A stretch of DNA of 64,000 nt from JBGOTP01 sp963717075. GTDB taxonomy: Bacteria; Acidobacteriota; Vicinamibacteria; Vicinamibacterales; CAVVIG01. Below the pieces are notes generated by a model, which did no database searches, was not told where the DNA came from, and saw nothing but the letters and a program-made list of their open reading frames with translations. The stretch is from assembly GCA_963717075.1 (NCBI GenBank), contig CAVQVI010000010.1:868001-932000 (forward strand), in the 5' to 3' direction. Position 1 is the first letter of the stretch. Each line of letters begins with the position of its first letter. Positions 26,097-36,095 of the stretch are shown piece after piece. The position numbers and the translations under genes were made by a program.

Positions 26097-27924
26097 ATGA
26101 ATATTTTGGGATTGTCCGCCTTCTATCACGATAGCGCCGCGGCGCTGGTTCGGGATGGCGATATCGTCGCAGCCGCGCAGGAGGAGCGGTTTACGAGAGA
26201 TCCGCCACGACGCATCGTTTCCCGACAACGCGGTCTCGTACTGCCTGCGCGCCGCCGGGTTGAGCACTGACAGATCTCGATGCGGTTGTCTTCTACGAGA
26301 AGCCATTCATCAAGGCCGAGCGCCTCCTGGAAACCTATCTTGGCACCGCCCCAGCCGGGCTCCGGTCCTTCGTTGCAGCGATTCCCACGTGGCTCAGCGA
26401 GAAAGCCAACATCGCCCGGGTAATCCGCAAGGAGATGGGCAAGGAGCTCAAAGCACCCGTCCTCTTCACCGAGCACCACGAATCGCACGCCGCCAGTGCC
26501 TTCTATCCCGTCGCCGTTCGATGAAGCGGCGATTCTCACGGTGGATGGCGTCGGCGAGTGGGCCACGACCACGATCGGGACCGGCAACGGACACAAGATT
26601 CGCATCAACGAAGAGATCCACTTCCCGCATTCGCTCGGGCTGCTCTACAGCGCCTTCACGTATTACACCGGCTTCAAGGTCAACTCGGGCGAGTACAAGG
26701 TCATGGGACTCGCCCCGTACGGCGAGCCCAAGTACGCGCCGGTGATCTACGAGCACCTCATCGACCTGCGCGACGACGGCTCGTTCTGGCTGAACCAGGA
26801 GTATTTCGACTACATCTCCGGCCTCACGATGACCAACGACAAGTTCAACGGACTGTTCGGTGGTCCGCCTCGCGCGCCGGAAACGCAAGCTGACGCAGAA
26901 GGAAATGGATCTCGCCGCCAGCGTTCAGGTGGTCGTCGAAGAAGCCATGATGCGTCTGGTGCGGCGCGCCCACGAGGCGAGCGGGATCGGAGAATCTCTG
27001 TCTGGCGGGCGGGGTCGCCCTCAACTGCGTGGCGAACGGCAAGATTCTCCGCGAGGGTCCGTTCAAGAAACTCTGGATTCAGCCCGCAGCGGGTGATGCC
27101 GGCGGAGCGCTTGGAGCGGCGCTCATGGTCTGGCACCAGATGCTGGACAATCCTCGTTCGACGAACGGCAAGGACACCATGAAGGGGTCCTGGCTCGGTC
27201 CGGAGTTCAGCGATCAGGAGATCTCGCGCTACCTGGACAGCGTCGGCGCCGTCAGCGAAACGCTCTCGGATGCAGACCTGGCGGACCGGGTCGCGCGCGC
27301 TGATGGCTGACGAAAAGATCCTCGGGTGGTTCCGGGGGCGCATGGAATTTGGACCGCGCGCGCTCGGCGCCCGGAGCATCATCGGCGACGCCCGCAGTCC
27401 GAAAATGCAGGCGCAGATGAACCTGAAGATCAAGTTCCGGGAGAGCTTCCGCCCCTTTGCGCCGTGCGTACTGCACGACCACGTGAGCGAGTACTTCGAC
27501 ATGGAGGGCGAGAGCCCGTACATGCTGCTGGTCGCCTCCGTGGTCAAGGACCAGCAGAAGTCCGTGTCGGCGAGATCAGGAGAAGCTGTGGGGCATCGAC
27601 AAGCTGAACGTGGTGCGAAGCACGATACCGGCGGTCACGCACGTCGACTACAGCGCCAGGATTCAGACGGTCGACCCAGAGCGGCACGGGATGTTTCATC
27701 GCATGATGCAGCGCTTCTACGAGCGCACGGGCTGTCCCGTCATCGTCAACACCAGCTTCAATGTGCGCGGCGAGCCGATTGTGTGCACACCCGAGGATGC
27801 GTACCGGTGCTTCATGTTCACGCACATCGACGCGCTCGTGCTGGGCAACCGGTTGCTGCTCAAGGAAAACCAGCCGGCGATGGCTGGCGCCGCGGAGCAC
27901 CTCGGCAAGTTCAAGCTGGATTGA
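26097..27924 (+). CDS. Carbamoyltransferase B, at least six frameshifts
   Basis: Full-length (about 600 residues) carbamoyltransferase in pieces. It begins MNILGLSAFYHDSAAALVRD and EERFTR, then DASFPDNAVSYCLRAAGL, DAVVFYEKPFIKAERLLETY, FTEHHESHAASAFY (metal-binding His), DEAAILTVDGVGEWATTTIG, and YSAFTYYTGFKVNSGEYKVM. The later half has GWFRGRMEFGPRALGARSII and CPVIVNTSFNVRGEPIVCTP. Shifts fall at about 26205, 26265, 26520, 26865, 27000, 27305 and 27585. Every piece is highly conserved, so errors or very recent mutations are more likely than long decay. SxtJ follows 28 bases downstream. It is the common form of the family, unlike A. Confidence 0.85.
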
Positions 27925-27952
27925 GACCGTCGCGGCCGAGCGAGGTGGAGGA

Positions 27953-28358
27953 ATGAACCTGAAAGAGCTGCCGTTCTTTCAACACGTGCAGTGGGACCCC
28001 AGCCAGAAAGAGCTTCGCAAGTTCGCCAGAGCGATGCTGATCGGGTTCGCTGTGATGGGGCTGCTCGTTGCCTGGCGCAGGCACGGGATAGGGACTCCCA
28101 CGCTGACGTTGTGGAGCATCGGCGCGGCACTTGGCGATCGCAGCCGTGGTTCCCGTTCTGGGGAAGATGGCTTACCTGGTGGTCTATATGGCCACGGGAA
28201 TTATCGGGTTCGTCGTGAGCCGGATCATTCTCACCGTTGTTTTCTTTCTCTTATTTACGCCGCTCGGGTTCCTGCTGAAGCTGACGGGCAAGGATTTCGT
28301 TGCACTCGCGACGGAACCCGGCGAGAACGGAGTGGATTGCCCATCCCGGCGTTCGTGA
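27953..28358 (+). CDS. SxtJ-family membrane protein, one frameshift at about 28130
   Basis: Partner of carbamoyltransferases in many bacteria. ATG 27953 gives MNLKELPFFQHVQWDPSQKE and LRKFARAMLIGFAVMGLLVA (helix 1). After one base near 28130 come AIAAVVPVLGKMAYLVVYMA and GFVVSRIILTVVFFLLFTPL (helices), then KLTGKDFVALATEP. The last 15 residues do not look like the usual SxtJ tail, and no DUF5989 gene follows, so the 3' end may have been lost when the aldo/keto reductase remnant joined downstream. Role unknown. Confidence 0.75.
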
Positions 28359-28489
28359 CCGCAAGAGCTTCTACCGTCAATTCTGAGCCTGCCGGGATGC
28401 CGGTGGGCGTGTGTCGGCCCCGGGCGCCACTTGCCTCCACTGGGGTGAGTTTTTCAGCTAGTTGATGCAATGCCAGAGATTCCCACTCG

Positions 28490-28799
28490 AAGAGGATGAG
28501 AATGACAAGTCGCTGGTTCGCCAGCCCGTCGGCCGCGATTGTGGAGAAAGGCGGTAGGGTCGAGGCGCTCAAGACAGAGGGGAAGATTCGTTACTTCGGT
28601 GTCTCGTGCGAGGGGCGGCCACTGAGAGCGGATGCACGTTGGCCCAGCTCGCTTTGCAGTTTGTCTCCGGGCTGGACTGGAGGGGGTCTCCGTGTCACTG
28701 ATTGGCGTCACCAGCAAGCAGCAGTTCGACTCCTTGCTGAAGAACGCGTTCCCATCGAGAGCTCGTCAGGAGCTGCGGGCCATTCCCCACTTCGAGTGA
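28490..28799 (+). pseudogene. Aldo/keto reductase, copy 2: internally deleted remnant
   Basis: The DNA matches parts of the gene at 22.3 kb. It contains the segment for EGKIRYFGVSCE, then jumps to the region for ESGCTLAQLALQFVSGL, omitting roughly 250 bases present in copy 1. It continues to the same end (AIPHFE-stop at 28799). Over the last 180 bases the copies agree at about 90% by eye. A five-base insertion after the GCTG of the Leu codon breaks the frame again. No N-terminal NADPH site is present. It cannot encode an enzyme. Confidence 0.85.
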
Positions 28800-29152
28800 T
28801 CACACACGAGACTTGCACCTGCTCGCCATTCCACTATCACGGAGGCGCTCGGTTGGCTGGGCCCGCCCGCGCGGTCATAGGCGACCACACTCACCGTTAG
28901 GCCAAGGGGAACCGGTACCTCGACCTTCAGACATGAGCAAGTGGGATCGACAGGAGGGCGAGAGATATCGATCACGGTCCGATCATCGACCCGGACCCAG
29001 TAGCGGTCTGGCAGATTTGCCGGAGCGTCCCAGGCGAGGCGGACCATTCTGGTCGGCCTGCATGCCGTGATGAAGGCGAGGGCCAACACCAACGCCAGGA
29101 TCCCAATGCGGTTGCTACATGTCGCGCCCAAATGTTCAATGCCGCTGGTCAC
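28766..29152 (-). CDS. Putative lipoprotein, copy 2 (intact)
   Basis: 128 residues. GTG 29152 starts MTSGIEHLGATCSNRIGIL, a hydrophobic helix (LALVLALAFITAC) ends in a good lipobox (ITAC). The mature part has RPTRMVRLAWDAPANLPDRY, YWVRVDDRTVIDISRPPVD, CSCLKVEVPVPLGLTVSVVA and GGPSQPSASVIVEW, a short fibronectin-III-like strand pattern with a Cys-Ser-Cys pair. The gene runs 34 bases into the 3' end of the aldo/keto reductase remnant on the other strand. Function unknown; likely faces the periplasm. Confidence 0.78.
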   Translation of the reverse strand: MTSGIEHLGATCSNRIGILALVLALAFITACRPTRMVRLAWDAPANLPDRYWVRVDDRTVIDISRPPVDPTCSCLKVEVPVPLGLTVSVVAYDRAGGPSQPSASVIVEWRAGASLVCDHSKWGMARSS

Positions 29153-29252
29153 ACTTGACCGCGCCTATCGATGAGCGGAATCCGCACTCTGTCGGTTCCT
29201 GTGCTATGCCGGAGCTTTCGACGTCCAGCCGAGCCGGGAATCTAAGAATCCT

Positions 29253-29276
29253 GCCCAGCCAGACTCCGGGCTGGGC
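29253..29276. repeat. Hairpin, different from the REP-like family
   Basis: GCCCAGCC and GGCTGGGC flank eight bases (AGACTCCG), a perfect 8-bp stem in the 168-base gap between the FkbM methyltransferase stop and the lipoprotein start, both on the minus strand. No T-run follows on either strand, so it is not a clear intrinsic terminator. Confidence 0.6.
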
Positions 29277-29320
29277 GTCGATTTCCTGCCGGGTCGCCAG
29301 AACCGACAAAACGAGCGCGT

Positions 29321-30235
29321 TCAAGCGAGTCTCCGGGCGTAGACAATTCCGACTTCTTCCTGACCGGTGGCTGAATCCTCGGCGTAGTAGTCAACGAGCA
29401 TTTCCCGTGAGAAGCCATGGCGGGCAAGAATCTCCTCGACGCTGCATAAGAGATCGCGGGAATGGTACTCGACGATGATCCGCTGCACGGTTCCCAGCGT
29501 CCGCTCCGCTCCTCGCAGCACTGCGACTTCTGACCCTTCCGCATCGATTTTCAGCAAGTCGATGCGCGGTACCTGCAGCGTCGGAAGGATCCGATCGAGC
29601 GTAGTGATAGGGATGTCGGCGGCTCCTGGAAGGGGAGCCCTTTCTGTTGCCGGGACTACGACCCCGCCCGTGGTTCCGCCCCTCGTGACGTGCAGCGTAC
29701 CGATTCCTGGCTCGTCACCCAGCGCTGACGCGAACAACTGCACGCGATGCGCAAGGCCGTTCAGCGCAACATTTCTCCGGAGCCGGCCATACGATTCAGG
29801 GTTCGGCTCGAAGGCGTAAACGTTCGCCCCCTCCGTCGCGTGCAGGATCGTAAAGACACCGATATTGGCGCCCACATCGAAAACGGTCCAGCCGCTCTGC
29901 GGCTGGAAATCGGCGTGCCTGTGGTACTGGCGGGACTCATATATTTCGTGGAAGACATACACCTCCGAGGTTCTCACTCCAACGACGTACTTTGCGCCGC
30001 GTACCCGGATCGTTGTCTCCCAGCCAATGGTCTCAAAGGGCATGAGCCTGGCCGCATAAAGCTTTGCGACGAGCTTGGCAAGACTTAGCCGCTCCGGCCA
30101 TGTCTGCCCGAGACGAGCAAGGAAGCGAGTCTCAAAAGACAGTTCGCGTACTTTGAGTCGAACCCGACGGACGAAGCGGCTGGTCGCCTCCGTGATTCCA
30201 TCGGTGATGGTTGGGCTATCCGGGCCTGTGTCCAT
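29321..30235 (-). CDS. FkbM-family SAM-dependent methyltransferase
   Basis: 304 residues. Motif I is VFDVGANIGVFTILHATEGA (about residues 117-136), followed by VYAFEPNPESYGRLRRNVAL. PRIDLLKIDAEGSEVAVLRGAE and RIIVEYHS complete the FkbM pattern. These enzymes O-methylate sugars or other hydroxyls, which fits the surrounding glycosyltransferases. The protein is intact. The N-terminal 80 residues (VRRVRLKVRELSFETRFLAR) are basic and may contact the membrane or substrate. The start is ATG 30235. Confidence 0.88.
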   Translation of the reverse strand: MDTGPDSPTITDGITEATSRFVRRVRLKVRELSFETRFLARLGQTWPERLSLAKLVAKLYAARLMPFETIGWETTIRVRGAKYVVGVRTSEVYVFHEIYESRQYHRHADFQPQSGWTVFDVGANIGVFTILHATEGANVYAFEPNPESYGRLRRNVALNGLAHRVQLFASALGDEPGIGTLHVTRGGTTGGVVVPATERAPLPGAADIPITTLDRILPTLQVPRIDLLKIDAEGSEVAVLRGAERTLGTVQRIIVEYHSRDLLCSVEEILARHGFSREMLVDYYAEDSATGQEEVGIVYARRLA

Positions 30236-30366
30236 TTGGGGTCTTCCTTCTGGCAGCCATGTCTCAATTCTTGCTGCGCGACATACCTGCCCGTCGGGAG
30301 GACTTACATTTTACGTTCATCTGTCAGGGCAGCCCAAGGCGACTCAAGTTAGCGGCGCCGATCCGA

Positions 30367-31860
30367 TCAAGGAACTCGCGTAGTTGCGCGCTTGCGCCTG
30401 TGAGTAACGACTTCGCGAACCGTAGCGACCTGCTCCTTGTCGACGCCACCAAGGAGCCAGAGGGCGCCACCATATCCCACCAGCGCAATGGGCGCCGCGA
30501 GGAAGGGATTGATATCAGTCAGAAGCCATGCGACGAGCGACATGGCGCCGCCCGCCAAAGCAGCAATTCCGAGGCTCCGCAACGTGCCGAGGTCGAAAAA
30601 GCCGCGAGGCAGGAGCCAGACGCCGGAACTCAACATCACCGTCTCGCTCACAACGCTGGCGACGCAAACGCCGAGGCCACCGTTCCCTTTGTGGGTCTGG
30701 AACCAGGGAATCAGTATTGGATCCAACACCACGCTCGTGAGCACGCAGAGGCATTGAGCGACCGCCCACGCTCGCTGCTTCCCGATCGCGGCGAGACAGA
30801 TTCCGATGACCATGGTGAAGTACACCAGGAAGACAAACGCGGACGCCACGCGCAAGTTGTCCTCGGCTGGCAAGTACGAATCACGACTGAAGATGAGAAC
30901 GCCAATGTCCGGATAGCAAAAGCAACCAACCGCTGCCGGGACGACAAGCATCGTCGCGGTACGAAGTGCGGTCTTCGCGGTATGAGAGAACCCATCCGAA
31001 CTCTCGACGTGCAGGCGACAGAGGGTCGGATACAGCGCCCCGATGAGCGCCGATCCCGGGAAAATAAGCAACCCGACCAACTTCTGCGATGCTGCATACC
31101 AGCCCACCGCCTCGGCAGTCGCCAGCCTCGAGAGAAAAGCCGCGTCGACGACGGGCTGTAGGGTCATTGCCAACCCCATGAAGAGAAAGGGGAAACCCTC
31201 GACGAGGAGCGTCTTGAGCGTGGCGCGGCGAAACGACAATGCACCGACGCCGACTTTCCGGATGAACCTGAACACAAACACGAGAGCGATGAGGCCGGCC
31301 GCCGCCTGTGCGATCAGCACGGCCCTGAGTCTGCCGCGAAGTAACAATGTGGGAATCACCAGGAGCGCGTTGAGTGCTTGCGCCCCGATCGAGTTGATGG
31401 CGCCGAAGTCGGTCCGTTCGAGTCCCTGAGCTGTCAGCCGACACGCGACCGAGAAGGATCCGATCGAAGTTCCGATGACCATCAGCAAGAGGACCACCTG
31501 GAAGTCGCGAGGCTTCCCGAGGGATACCGATACGGCGGCGAGGATGGCGTAGACGGCCACCGCGGCGAAGGCGCGCCATACGAGGGAGGTCCCGAGTAGC
31601 TCCCCGGCCTTCGTCCGATTCCTCGCGACGAGGCCCGGCAGCGCGAGCAACTGCCCCCACTCGGCGGCAATGAAGCCAAAGGCGGTGAATGTTCCGGCCA
31701 GGTAGAAGTCGCCGAAGCCGTGGGGGCCCAGGAAACGCCCCATCATGCCGTTTACCAGGACAGATAGCGGCATTCCGACGACCTGAGCAAGCACCAGCCA
31801 CAGGGCGTTGCGGAGAACGAGCCCGCGTCGTGGCGAAAGTTCGTCCGTGCGCTGATCCAT
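30367..31860 (-). CDS. Polysaccharide flippase (Wzx/MATE-like, oligosaccharide translocase family)
   Basis: About 497 residues with 12-14 hydrophobic helices. The N-terminus LVLRNALWLVLAQVVGMPLS and the central FPFLFMGLAMTLQPVVDAAF resemble Wzx-type flippases that move undecaprenyl-linked repeat units. ATG 31860 lies 8 bases after the stop of the GT4 gene, so I prefer it to an upstream in-frame ATG at 31896. The frame is intact. With a Wzx and no Wzy polymerase recognised in the window, the chain-building mode is uncertain; the ABC exporter at 4 kb belongs to another mode. Confidence 0.85.
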   Translation of the reverse strand: MDQRTDELSPRRGLVLRNALWLVLAQVVGMPLSVLVNGMMGRFLGPHGFGDFYLAGTFTAFGFIAAEWGQLLALPGLVARNRTKAGELLGTSLVWRAFAAVAVYAILAAVSVSLGKPRDFQVVLLLMVIGTSIGSFSVACRLTAQGLERTDFGAINSIGAQALNALLVIPTLLLRGRLRAVLIAQAAAGLIALVFVFRFIRKVGVGALSFRRATLKTLLVEGFPFLFMGLAMTLQPVVDAAFLSRLATAEAVGWYAASQKLVGLLIFPGSALIGALYPTLCRLHVESSDGFSHTAKTALRTATMLVVPAAVGCFCYPDIGVLIFSRDSYLPAEDNLRVASAFVFLVYFTMVIGICLAAIGKQRAWAVAQCLCVLTSVVLDPILIPWFQTHKGNGGLGVCVASVVSETVMLSSGVWLLPRGFFDLGTLRSLGIAALAGGAMSLVAWLLTDINPFLAAPIALVGYGGALWLLGGVDKEQVATVREVVTHRRKRATTRVP

Positions 31861-31867
31861 TCGGCCG

Positions 31868-32836
31868 TCAGCTGATCGGGGTGTGCTTCGGATCACTGAC
31901 CACCTGTTCGTAGATGGCTTCCAGTCTTTCGTTCTGCCGGTTCAAATCGAAACTCGAGCACACGAGGGTACGCGCCTGCGCGGCAAGCCGGCCGGCCAGA
32001 TCCGGGCTGGAGGACGGAGAGGATCTGTGTCCCGAGCGCGTCGCAGTCGCGCTCGTCCGCCAAGAGTCCCGTCTCTCGGTGGATCACGGCTTCGGGAATG
32101 CCGGCGTGACGCATGGCGACGACGGGAAGTCCGATCGAGAGGGCTTCGAGAATGGAGATGGGAAGCCCTTCGGTCTCTCCGCTGTCCGCGGTCACACTGG
32201 GCAGGCAGATGAGCCGTGCCCGGGCGTGCCACTGTCGCACCTCCGCGTTGGTTTGGGTGCCGAGAAACCGATACTTCTCGAGCGTGCCCGCGGCCTGCTT
32301 TTCGAGCTCGGCTCGCAAGGGGCCGTCACCAATCATGACCAGTTCGACATCCGGCCTCCGTGACTGTACGGCCGCCATCGCGCGAATCAAGTAGGTGCTG
32401 CCCTTCTTATGAACAAGGCGGCCCACGAAGAGGACCACGGGGTCTCGCGTGGGGTTGTTGACCGGCTTGAAACGTTCGACGTCGATGCCGATGTAGTGTA
32501 CCAGCAGCTTTTCTGCGTCGAACTCGCGGGCGATAGCCTTCTCCTTGAGGAATCGGGAGACCGCCAAGAAGACCGTGGCCGACTGATTCAATGTCGGACG
32601 GAGCCGGATGTACCGCTCGTACGAGGGCTGCAGCTTCAGGGGCTCTTCGTTTGATGTGGTGACGTCGTAATCATGCAAGGTGACAACGAGGGGCAATCGA
32701 AACCCGCGGGCGAGCCAGGCGACGTGCGTGGCGTCGACCCCAAAGTGGGCGTGCACCGGGCGCGGTCTGTGGCGAAGCATGGTAACAGATTCCGTCCGGA
32801 CGAGACGTCGGTACCAGCCGGCGAACTCGACGTTTT
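31868..32836 (-). CDS. GT4 glycosyltransferase, N-terminus missing and one frameshift at about 31985
   Basis: The acceptor domain remainder begins about ENVEFAGWYRRLVRTESVTM, then HAHFGVDATHVAWLARGFRL and VVTLHDYDVTTSNEEPLKLQ. The donor domain has FVGRLVHKKGSTYLIRAMAA, RFLGTQTNAEVRQWHARARL and SGETEGLPISILEALSIGLP. One base near 31985 must shift to reach the true C-terminus (LVCSSFDLNRQNERLEAIYE, stop 31868). About 90 N-terminal residues expected in this family are absent because the frame runs straight out of the upstream membrane protein gene. A deletion has probably fused the two. Activity is doubtful. Confidence 0.75.
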
Positions 32837-33961
32837 CTGCCGAATCGGTGCAAACGCCGGCGGTATCAACATGACGAAGAGCCCAGCCTCCGCTGCCTGT
32901 GCCAGCAACGCCGTGCCGTGACTGTCCATCAGCCATACCGCGTACAGCGCGAGCAGCGCGCAGGCGCAACACACGTGGCCGTAGTTGCCGAGGGCTCGGC
33001 GCAGATACGGCAGGCACGGCAGCACGAAGATCAGTCGGTAGTCCCAGTTGGCCGCGAACAAGTACGAGTAGATGTAGATCGAACTGCCGGTCAGGAACAA
33101 AGTCCGGCTGTGCGCGTCGGTGGGTGCCTCGATTGGACAAACCTTGAACGCCAGCCCCAGCGCGGCGGCCATGACAGTCACCGCCGCCATCAGCAGCACC
33201 GGCCCCGGAACCCCTGCTCTGATCGCCACGCGCCCCAGGGCCCACATCAGCGTCGGTGCGCCGTACGACATTGGCCCGTCGGCGGTATTGCCATGAAGAA
33301 TGATCGGCAGCTGGTTGCGCAGCAGGAGGCCGGCCGCGAGCGCGCCCGCAGCATAGAGCGCCAGGCGGCGCCAGTCTCTCTGAACGGCTGGTACGTGCAG
33401 CACGAAGCCGGGGAAGATCTTGGTTCCGGTAGCGATGAAGAAGAGCACCGAGGCCTGCAAGCGTCCGAGCCCGGTGCAAGCGAGCAGCAGGACGAAGGCG
33501 AGCATATCGGTATTGCCGCGCTCCATCGCCAGGAGGGCCGCTGGCGACACGGCACCCAACAGCATGATCCAGGACGGATAGCGCGCCAGCAGATACGTGC
33601 ACGCGCCGACGAAGAGCAGCACGGACGACGTCCCAAATGCCAGGAAGGCGGCTTCGTTGTGAAACCTCAGGACGCGCGCCAGCCACAGCCAGACCGACGG
33701 GTAGTCCATCGTCCGGCCCCACGGATCACCCGGGTTGTCCACCTGCGGCCAGGAGCCACGCGCAAGGCTGATGAGTCCACCCTGGATCGATCGCAGGTCA
33801 GCAAACGGCGGGCTCATCGTGTGCACGTGCAGCGGCGTCCAGAAGGCCGTCCAGCCGTTCAGTGCCAGGACTGTCGCGCCGGCGCTGATGAGCAGCAGAT
33901 ACAGCAGCCATTGCTGCTGCAGCACGCCGTGGCGCCGGACGGAGTGAACTGCATACTGCAT
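32837..33961 (-). CDS. GT87/DUF2029-like membrane glycosyltransferase, 3' end joined to a GT4 gene
   Basis: About 375 recognisable residues with some ten membrane helices. ADLRSIQGGLISLARGSWPQ after helix 1, WGRTMDYPSVWLWLARVL and the loop ERGNTDMLAFVLLL are typical of polyprenol-phosphate-sugar-using GT-C enzymes of this type. From about 32837 (APIRQ) the membrane code ends without a stop; in the overlapping frame the GT4 gene is already running. The true C-terminus may have been lost. ATG 33961 gives MQYAVHSVRRHGVLQQQW. The upstream gap to the oxidoreductase is 239 bases. Confidence 0.72.
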
Positions 33962-34200
33962 CCCGTGGGGATTATGGGATCAGCGCGAGGATTCGTGCTA
34001 GCGCGTTTGGTGTAAAAAAGTCGTATCCAGCGACACCCAAGCAGTGGTGGCTGCCAGCGCTACACGATACCTGCGGCCGCGGTCACAGGGCGAACCCACG
34101 GCGAAGGAACGGAGGTAGGTCGCGAGCACGCGGTTCATCTCGATCGCTTGGAAGCGATGCGGCTCAATTGGAAGTGCACAAGAGCGCAGCCTAATCGAAC

Positions 34201-35624
34201 TCAGGTACGCAGCGCAGTCTCGAGGGCACGGCGCGCCGCGAAGTATCCGCACATCCCATGAACCCCGATGCCGGGAGGGGTGGCCGCCGAGCAAAGAAAC
34301 ACTCGCTTGAGCGGCGTTGAATATGTTTTCCACGTCGGCCGCGCGAAGAACTGCCGGACGTCGCCAACGCCCGCCCCAATGTCACCACCGACAAAATTCG
34401 GATTGTAGCGCTCGATATCTGCCGGCTGCATGACGTGCCGAGCGAGGATCCGATCGCGAAACCCTGGAGCAAATCGTTCAATCTGGCGCTCGATCGGTGC
34501 GACCATGTCGATGGTCGACCCTGCCGGGACGTGGCAATACGCCCACGCCGTGTGCTTGCTCCATGGTGCGCGTGACGAATCGAAGAGCGTCGGCTGAACG
34601 ACAATTGTAAACGGACGAGCGGCGTGCCTTCCGTTCCAGGCATCTTTTTCCGACGCTTTGATTTCGTCGAGAGTGCCACCGAGGTGAACCGTCGCGGCAG
34701 GTGAACAATCGGAACTCCGCCACGGGATGGGGCCGTCGAGGGCCCAGTCGACTTTGCAGACTCCCACACCGTATCGGTAGCGCTCCAGCTTTTGCCGGTA
34801 CCATGCCGGAAAACGATGACCCGCGATTCGAAGAAGCGGCTTCGGCGAGAGATCGCACAGAATGGCCCGTGCTAGTGGCAAATCGTCGATGGAGTTGACC
34901 GGTGCATCAACGTGGATCTCTCCGCCAAGGGACAGGAAATGGGCCGCCAGTGCGTCCGCCAAGCTTTGAGCTCCCCCTCGTGGCAATACCCACCCCGCGA
35001 CGTGCGCCATCGCGCCGAGAACCAGACCGACTCCGGCTGTCAACATCTTGTCGAGCGGCAGCAGGCCGTGTGCCGCAACCCCTGCAAATAGTCCACGCCC
35101 TCGATCGTTTGCAAACGAAGCGCGCAATGTGTTCAGCCGAACGAAGCGCCTGAAGCCCGAATCGTGCCATCGTCAATGGGTGGCTGGGCCACCGCAGAGG
35201 CCCGAGAACGGCAGGTTCAAGCCGTTGCCAGTTCTCGACGATCGGTTTCATCAGGCGCTGATACGCGGCGCCATCCCCGCCATCCAGAGTGGCCGCAGGT
35301 CTGTTCCACCGAGCGGTAAATTAGGGCGACGTCGCCGTTGTCGAACGGATGGGCAACCCTCGCGGCCGGTTCAATCCGCTCGAGACCGTGCTGAGGCAGT
35401 GGAAGGGTCTTGAGAAACCCCGACGCCACGGCGAATGGATGAATCGCTGAACACACATCGTGTACCGAAACCAGGCAATGTCAATTCAGCCGATCGCACC
35501 CCGCCACCGATCGTCGATGATGCCTCGAGGATCACCACACGACGGCCAGCCTGCGCGAGCAGGATCGCTGCTGCGAGGCCGTTGGGCCAGAGCCGATTAC
35601 CACTGCGGCGAAGCCCTCGACCAT
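34201..35624 (-). CDS. FAD-dependent oxidoreductase (phytoene-desaturase/CrtI-like), several frameshifts
   Basis: ATG 35624 starts AAVVIGSGP, the dinucleotide site, then in the next frames LAAAILLAQAGRRVVILEAS, GGGVRSAELTLPGF, CSAIHPFAVASGFLKTLPLP and WPSHPLTMARFGLQALRSAE. The last 308 residues are in one frame: FAGVAAHGLLPLDKMLTAG, LPRGGAQSLADALAAHFLSL and the FAD end FLCSAATPPGIGVHGMCGYF. The length, about 475 residues, fits the family. Breaks fall near 35575, 35460, 35290 and 35125. Substrate unknown; such proteins also act on lipids and sterols. Code quality suggests indel errors. Confidence 0.75.
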
Positions 35625-36095
35625 TCGTTGAGTCACCCTCCCGGCCGAGGCTGTACCACTCAAGAAGAAGGATCCCCTTGTCTGCTCGTCGAATCGGCTG
35701 ATATCAAAGTGTCCTTCGCCTCGTGTTTGAGGATGGCTCGCATGAATCGCGCGACCTACCCCACCCGACGATCATGAAGCCCCGATTCAGCTGGGGGCGA
35801 CCAACCGATCCGATAACGGGCGATAGAGCACCCAGGTGGAGGCGGTGCCGGGTCGCGTGTGTGATCGGCGCGGTCTTTCATCTTGCGTTTGGCTGCTCTT
35901 CAACATCATCGTGTCGGAGAACATCGAGTACGCGGCACTCGTCAGCTGGGCGGCGATCGTCCCATCGACGGGTTTGCACCTGAGGTAATGGTGGTCTGCT
36001 AGCCGCGCCGCGAGAGTGGTGTTGTTACTTGCATGCTTTGCGCTAGCACTTTGCCGCGCTCTTCCTTCAGCCCACAAGGTGTCAGCTCAGCGGTC
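35625..36095. other. 471 bases without a recognisable gene
   Basis: Short frames on both strands here are broken and match nothing I recognise. This spacer precedes the oxidoreductase gene (minus strand) and follows the secreted-protein gene. I see no repeat of the REP-like family and no obvious promoter. Confidence 0.5.

Noticed and set aside
26097..28358. Programmed frameshifting in carbamoyltransferase B and SxtJ
   Set aside because: Seven or more shifts at unrelated sequences, with no slippery heptamers and hairpins, cannot be programmed; errors or mutation are simpler.
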